Assembly (NCBI RefSeq): GCF_032854445.1
Contig: NC_088302.1
Coordinates: 24,379,788-24,443,787, forward strand
Source of the DNA: Liolophura sinensis
Taxonomy: Eukaryota; Mollusca; Polyplacophora; Chitonida; Chitonidae
Length of the DNA: 64,000 nucleotides
Reading direction: 5' to 3'
Each line of letters begins with the position of its first letter. The stretch's first letter is position 1. Under the pieces are notes generated by a model. It was not told the DNA's origin and made no database searches. It was given only the letters and a program-made list of their open reading frames with translations. The position numbers were made by a program, and so were the translations under genes. Shown here piece after piece: positions 58,072 through 64,000 of the stretch.

Positions 58072-58149
58072 ACTTGGAGGCAACAGTGTATTTTTACTAC
58101 CAGTTGTAATAAAACCACAACTATGCGTGAATACAGGTAGAGTTTATGA

Positions 58150-60182
58150 GCTTCAATGTCTCTAACCTACATATTATCTTTACTTAAAAAAAACTCAGGT
58201 GCTACATAGAAAGGGTTAAATTTGAAGCAAATTTTTCTCATTGCACCTTGTTACATCTGACTTCTTACTGCCGCAGGTATTCTGAGAATTGCCCATGTGG
58301 TTCATATAATATCAATCATGGGTCCATGTTGAACAGTCCCTCAAATTCAATGACGGGAATCCTTATAGTTGACTAATAAATTTGCGTTAAATCGGACAGG
58401 ATTAGCTATCTACTTTGATATTGGATCCTAATCGAAACCGTACCAAAGCTGACATCAGATAAAGCTAAAAAGGAATGGTTTTGTTATCGAAAAGGTCTCC
58501 CTCAACATTCGTCTCCCAATCCGCTGATCGCACTTATGTCGTTTATCGTGGCAGTATGTGGCATGGCTTTGCGATAACACCTTTGGATTATGAACAGCTC
58601 TTGCTAATCATTAACATGTTTGCCTGACCTACCCAAAAATATGTTTCTGTCGTATTTTCATTTTTTACATAGATAACAGTCTAAATACACTTTGTAACAC
58701 CTTTCAAACAAGCAGGCAAACTGCTCTATATTTTTATTATTGGTTTTGTTCAGGTGCGAGAGTCTTGTTCATTCAGAATGTCTTACGCGCAGACCCTTCC
58801 ATTATGGAATGATCGTCTCACTGGCAGACATGGTAATCCGGCGCGGTAAGCACAGGGCGGCGTTCCCGGTCGGCCTGTCCAGTCGATGACTGACTGGAGA
58901 AATTCACCCGTATATCTCAGCAGGAGGTAGACCGGAAGTTCAAATTCCGTGGTCCTCAAGGCTATCAAATCTTTCACACCTTCCGTCTTTTTCTCTCCCA
59001 TCACGATCGATAAACATAGAGCTTGATCTCTTGCTTAGCATTAGCCTCGATATTGTGTCGGTGTATTAGCTGAGCTTCATGGTTTAATGGTTATTTTAGT
59101 AGAATATATCCTGTATTATTTGGAGCTGCCCGTAATTCTCTCACAATCACTCCAACAACCCCCAATTTTAGGCAGAATAGCGAAAATCCTCTTCAGTCTT
59201 AATGTCACAAAAGTCTGGAAAAATCTAAAGGCACTTTGAGCAAAGATGGTATCACACTCAAGTATGTCTCCTGTAGGTGGAATCGGCAATCCTAGGTCTA
59301 ATTCACTGAGACACAAAAAGTGCTAAAACCCATTTCAACGCAAGCCAAACCATTTTCATCCGATTGTAATTTTACGCTTTATTCACAATTTAATTGAAAG
59401 CAAACACAAGGCTTAAAGAAAACAAGGAGGCTCCGCTGTTTCAAATTGAATCTTAAGCGGTGTATTTGCACAACCTTCGGATTTCTCAAAGGCCTGCAAT
59501 GGCGGAACACTGACGAACAATGCAGAAAACTCAAAGAATATTGGAATTTCACCAGATTCCCTTTTGAAGAGCAAAGATCATAAAACTCGAACAGTTTGTT
59601 CTTTGACTTAATGGACAGTCGGCTCGAGCAACATTCTTCTCCAGCCTGTAGAGAAAGCAATAGGCACTCGGCTGGCTAAAGAAAAAGGCGTGATGTTTAC
59701 TGTGGTTACGAGTGCATGGCCACTGCGATTCAGTATCGGAATTGGCAAATTGGTGGTCAGGACTATGGTACATAAAACAATTACTCTGTCTTTGTAAAGG
59801 GACCCGCTTTTCTGTACAGTCGAAAATTATGGGATCATAGCACTCTACCTTAGCACATTTCGAAGATTATGTTCATCTTTGAGTAGATCCAGAACCAAGA
59901 TGTCTGGAAAACTATTTTTCGATTCGAATTTTAAAAAAAAATCAGTAGACGTTTGTGGAGTCGTGCCTCCTTAAAGTTAGAGTGGTTGCTGGCGCTGTGG
60001 TTTATTATACATATTGAATCATGTTGCAATATATTAAAGTGCCTTATGTAGCAATAGAAGCTTTCCAAATAAATTTTATCATTCGTGTAACAAATCTAGT
60101 TTCTCGTGGTTTCTGATCAGCTGTGTGACTTACATTCCATAAATAAATTTGCCAAATGCATAAATATGTCAATTTATTCATT
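58150..60182 (+). repeat. Right-flank duplication family, copy R4
   Basis: Aligns with R3 from TTTGATATTGGATCC (58,412) to GCCAAATGCATAAATATGTC (60,152), lacking about 250 bases around the GGGTGATCAC phrase. Its left 500 bases align with R5 (ATTGCCCATGTGGTTCATATAATATCAATCATG versus ATTGCTCATGTGGTTCAAATAATACCAGTCATG region). Confidence 0.7.
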
Positions 60183-60245
60183 TATTTAGTTGGTGTTTTA
60201 CGCCGTACTAAAGAATATTTCGCTTGTACGACGGCGGTTAGCATT
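60183..60245 (-). mobile_element. Truncated SINE at the right end of R4
   Basis: AGTTGGTGTTTTACGCCGTA, CTAAAGAATATTTCGC and TACGACGGCGG, minus orientation, tail toward the left. It occupies the position equivalent to the SINE at the end of R3. Confidence 0.85.
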
Positions 60246-60276
60246 TATTATCTATCTATGGATAGATAGATAATAA
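60245..60276. repeat. Perfect 15-bp-arm palindrome
   Basis: TTATTATCTATCTAT, central GG, then its exact reverse complement. It abuts the truncated SINE and may mark the junction where the SINE was cut. TCTA/TAGA tetranucleotide slippage is another explanation. Confidence 0.9.
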
Positions 60277-60289
60277 AGACCATTGTGGC

Positions 60290-60770
60290 CTAAAGTTTAG
60301 ACTACAATGTGGGTACTTTCTAAAGATGGATTTCTAGAAGAAGAAATCAGGCGCTATAATGGGTGACAACTCCTTAATATAATTCCACTGATTTCAATGG
60401 GTATTGAGTGCGATTTTCTCACAGCTTTGTACTTTCCGTCATTCCATTGCTGGGATTTTCTCTTCTTTCAAACTCGAGAGGCCATTATACTTGATTCGAT
60501 GCCTATACTGTTAATGTCCACCCTACTTGCGGTGCTGGCGTTGTCCGTCATTTCACTCTGCCACATAACTCATATTACTACTTGAAATTAATAGAAGGTT
60601 AGATAAGGACAGAGATGGAGGTCAAACAGATAAGGGTATTTTTTTGTGTTTGGGGAGGTCCCTCGGCACCAGAATGTCACACAACTCTCAGATAGATATT
60701 CCGTAATTTGTTTCTTCCTGTAGATGATTAAACTGCGAGGAACAATAAGAAATTAAGTCTCTGTAACGTA
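60290..60770 (+). repeat. Local duplication, copy 1
   Basis: Aligns with 62,395-63,028: AAGTTTAGACTACAATGTGG versus AAGTTTAGATTATAACGTGG, CACTGATTTCAATG versus CACTGATTTAAATG, and CAGATAGATATTCCGTAAT versus CAGATAGACATTCTGCAAT. The 62-codon frame at 60,397-60,585 is broken in the other copy. Confidence 0.7.
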
Positions 60771-61279
60771 AGTGATTTGAGCCACGTGTGACTAGTGGAT
60801 TATCTTGAGATTATCTTAACCACCGACGGAATTCCAGCGAGCTTTACCGAAACTCCCTTGTCCCTAATACTTCAACTTGAGCGTGGTAGACAAATTATCC
60901 ATTTTGTGAGTACAGCGGTAAAGCACAATCATTTACAGGAGTAAATCAATGCATAGAGCTGGGAGTAAACTCATCGGGGTGGTATAAATGACTTTAAATC
61001 CAAAAGTTCTAAATTTGAATCAAAGACGGAACGAATTACATGCTATCTAGACAAACAGCTGGATTTGTTACACATTGCATATCGTTAGACTACTTCTATC
61101 TCATACGACTATCATCCTCTCTAACTAGGAGGCGACCCACAGGACTGGACATACACACAATCCATCAGTGGTACAGCGTGGTACTCTGTTTCCGTGTCTC
61201 CCTTGGTGACATGCCGTGTATTCTAAGTTTCAGCTGTGATAAAGTCATCGCGATGCGTGGTTGCAGAGAATCTTTTTAA

Positions 61280-61990
61280 GCTTCAGTGTCTCCTACCTAT
61301 GTATGATCTTTTATGTTATAAAATGACAAATTTTCCATAGAAAGGGTTAAATCTTCATAGACCTCGTTACGTCTGCCTTCTTACGTTCTGTCTCAAATTT
61401 TCTGAAAATTGCTCATGTGGTTCAAATAATACCAGTCATGATGGATCCATGTTGAGCAATCACTCATATTCAATGACGGGAATCCCTATAGTAAGTTATT
61501 AATTTTGGCTAATATCGGACAGGATTAGCTACCTACTTTGATATTGGATCCTAATCGAAACCGTACTACAGTTGACGTTCAAAAAGAAATGGTTTTGTTA
61601 CAGGCAATCAACCGGAAATGTCTCTCTCAATATTCGTTTCTTAAATCGCTGATCACATTAATCCCTTTCATCAGTGGCAGTATTCTTTGGATGTAAACTT
61701 ACCCGGCCTTATATGGCATGGCTTTGCGAAAGCTCTTTGGATTATGAACGTCGCTAGTTCATCGCTGGCATGTCTGTTTCTCGTAAGACAGCGTAGCATT
61801 TTCCTCTTATTTTTGCTATTTTTTTTATTGACAGTCTAAATGCATTTTGTAACATATTTCAAACATGCACGCAAACTGTTCTATGTTTTTATCATATATA
61901 AGCTATTTTGGTTATTCCTCCTGTTGCACGATTTCCAAGTGCGAATGTTATGGCAACAATTAACTAGTACAAAATCAAGGAAGCGTAAAT
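61280..61990 (+). repeat. Right-flank duplication family, copy R5
   Basis: Aligns with the left part of R4: AGAAAGGGTTAAAT, CATGTTGAGCAATCACTCATATTCAATGACGG-type phrase, GGACAGGATTAGCTA and TTTGATATTGGATCCTAATCG. Copies R4 and R5 are more alike than either is to R1-R3. Confidence 0.7.
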
Positions 61991-62394
61991 AATCTATTTG
62001 ATGCTTTGAGGCAAGTACTTGGAACCAACAATTTGAGAGTACTCAACGGCAAACAGAAAAGAGTACTGATTAAAAACTTACACTCATTAGAACACATTGA
62101 GTCGGGTAAGTAGCAAAAACGGAATGAATTGCAAATTAAAGTAAAGCAAGTATTAATGTGACGAGATTCGTAATGTCTTGCAGAACGTGGCGATACGTGT
62201 CTGACATAGTAATAGTCCAGTAATAAATGTACTTGACAACTCGTGTAACAATATACATCCCAGTAAAAATTTTAATTTCGCATTAAAATGTCAGAGTTGG
62301 TGGATATCCTTACACTGTATGCTTCTAAACTCCACCTTCACGTCAGTTTGTTGCTGCTACCATTTTTGCCTAGAGAACAAAATGGCCATAACCT

Positions 62395-63028
62395 TAGACA
62401 GACGCCACCACACTGACTTTAAGTTTAGATTATAACGTGGACAGTTCACAAAAATTAATTTCTAAGAGAGAAAAAAAGACAAGCGCTAATGCGCGATAAC
62501 GTCTTAGTATAAGGCCACTGATTTAAATGCAGTGGAGTGAAATTTCCCTGGTTTTGTTTTTTCTGTTAATCAATTTTATTCTCTCTTAAACTCTAGAGAC
62601 TATTATACTTAATTCGATGCCAATACTCTTAATGGCCACCCTGTTTCCGTTCTCCGCAATTTCACTCTGCCACGTAATCGCTGAGTTAACTTTCTGGTGA
62701 GACGTTCTACTCATTCTCAAAGAAGTATTACAGCTTACATGCACCTTGATGATTCATCTCATGAAAGTCGATTCTTCTTTAAATGTCAGTTACGTAAATT
62801 AGGTCGAAATACATAACAAGTTGTGAGACCAAGTCATATTACTTCTAAGGGGAAACAGAATGCAGCGAGATAAGGCCAAAGATGAAGTCCAGATAGAACA
62901 AGGCGCTTTTTCGTTGGTAAAGGTCTCTGTAGGAGCAGAATGTCACCTTAACAGATAGACATTCTGCAATATCTTTCCTACTGTTGACTGATAAAATAAT
63001 GAGAAACAAATTGAGAGAATTAAGCTTT
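62395..63028 (+). repeat. Local duplication, copy 2
   Basis: Partner of 60,290-60,770 in the same orientation, somewhat longer because of extra sequence near 62,690-62,860. It ends where the MITE-like element begins. Confidence 0.65.
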
Positions 63029-63029
63029 A

Positions 63030-63271
63030 GGGCCCGGTTGATCAAAACTGGTTTTAGACTTAATACCAGATAAAAGTTTAAACCAAGTCTTCAATTTTCT
63101 ACTTATTCTAAAAACAATTGTGAAAATTACATTAAATATAAACTAAAACTACTGTTGTTATACTTTGACTTTGGAGAACGACATTGGCTGCTGAGTTTTT
63201 GGCTAAAAATTTAAATATAAAATACGACTTAATACCACGATTAACTAATACACTTTGGTACAACCGGGCCC
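63030..63271. mobile_element. MITE-like element with GGGCCCGGTTG ends
   Basis: The ends are perfect 11-bp inverted repeats (GGGCCCGGTTG at 63,030-63,040, CAACCGGGCCC at 63,261-63,271). Imperfect complementarity continues inward (ATCAAAACTGGTTTTAG versus TACCAAAGTGTATTAG). The 242-bp interior is AT-rich and non-coding. GGGCCCG-type ends are typical of small DNA elements in marine invertebrates. No clear target duplication is visible, so the superfamily is left open. Confidence 0.8.
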
Positions 63272-64000
63272 TGTACCGTAACAGATTTCTGCCAGGTGTA
63301 GACTAGCAGATTGATTGGCCACTTAAGTACCACAGGCCGATATTGACATTAAAGCTAATCTGATTTTATGCCTGGATATTTGTAGTTTCGAATGTATAGC
63401 CACGTTACTTAAAGGTAAACTCGTCATGCAATGTTCACCAAAACAGGGTGGATTAATACTACCCTTATTGATGGTCGTTAAATACTACATCAGTAGGGTT
63501 CTATTTGGTCTTAATTTTTTCTTACACCACCCCAGATTTTAAATCGATTACCCCAGAATCCTCCAATCGATAACAATGTATGTGTAATGTTTACACCATT
63601 GAGAGTACAGAAAATGTGTTCTTCGAAGAGTATCATTAACTTGTAGAATTTAGCACCCTTTGCAATAAAGCTTTCAGGAAAATGAGTAAAAGGTAAGGAA
63701 AAAAGCACACTTTTTTGGTGTTATATTGTATATAATACATTCAAGTCATGAAAACATCGTACATTAAAATCCGCAGCCACACAAAAATCCATAAAGCTGT
63801 GTATAAACTGTATCACGATTCATCCATGACACTGTATGCGCACCTTTTCCCGCCTAGAATAATTGCGGCCTATGTTGAGTAGTTCATTTATGTTTTCATC
63901 GCTTGCGAGGAAGTTTTGCGAGCAATGGGCCACCGCACTACTTTTCCAAGGCAACAGGTAAATGGCCATTACCCAGGAAAAGTTTCTCATTTCTTGGCGA
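63272..64000. other. Non-coding right edge
   Basis: AT-rich with no recognisable domain. The minus-strand 65-residue frame at 63,511-63,708 has no family resemblance. Confidence 0.45.

Overview
The window looks like intergenic DNA from an animal nuclear genome, most likely a marine mollusc. The sequence is AT-rich and has no long open frames. It carries tRNA-derived SINEs with AAATAAAT tails, a Tc1/mariner transposon, a GT microsatellite and minisatellites. Six pieces of one SINE whose 3' part spells TTTTACGCCGTACTCAAGAA on the minus strand match a short interspersed repeat I associate with molluscan genomes; that taxonomic call is recognition from memory, not a search. No complete conserved cellular gene, rRNA or functional tRNA gene was found.

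Layout. 1-14.5 kb: low-coding flank with a degenerate minisatellite (1.56-2.13 kb), a near-perfect 48-bp-arm hairpin (4.66-4.76 kb), a decayed SINE (6.2 kb), a small tandem repeat (9.7 kb), and a retroelement-like remnant (11.8-13.5 kb) holding a frameshifted SGNH/GDSL hydrolase. 14.5-45.1 kb: the main structure, a directly repeated array of about seven complete or partial composite units of 3.2-4.7 kb. Each full unit carries, in the same order and orientation: a signal-peptide-like exon, a tRNA-like segment, a TATA box with a Kozak-like ATG, a SINE, and a cassette ending in a stop codon plus AATAAA. Two cassette subtypes (A and B) alternate A-A-B-A-B-A-B, giving a two-unit higher-order repeat of about 9 kb, shortened to 7.6 kb where one deletion lies. 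A block of about 2.5 kb is almost identical between two units, which implies recent duplication or gene conversion.

45.1-63.3 kb: a second family of older segmental duplications (copies near 45.1, 47.1, 49.3, 58.2 and 61.3 kb), broken by a 41-copy GT run, SINE insertions with visible target duplications, a 1,277-bp Tc1 element with perfect 28-bp terminal inverted repeats and an internally deleted transposase, an 18-copy 28-bp minisatellite, and a 242-bp MITE-like element.

The best candidate for something undescribed is the array. It may be a tandem family of small genes and gene relics, possibly secreted because of the signal-peptide exon, or a large composite satellite that happens to contain promoter, donor and polyadenylation signals. 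The sequence alone cannot decide: most copies carry stops, lost starts or frameshifts, and transcript data would be decisive.
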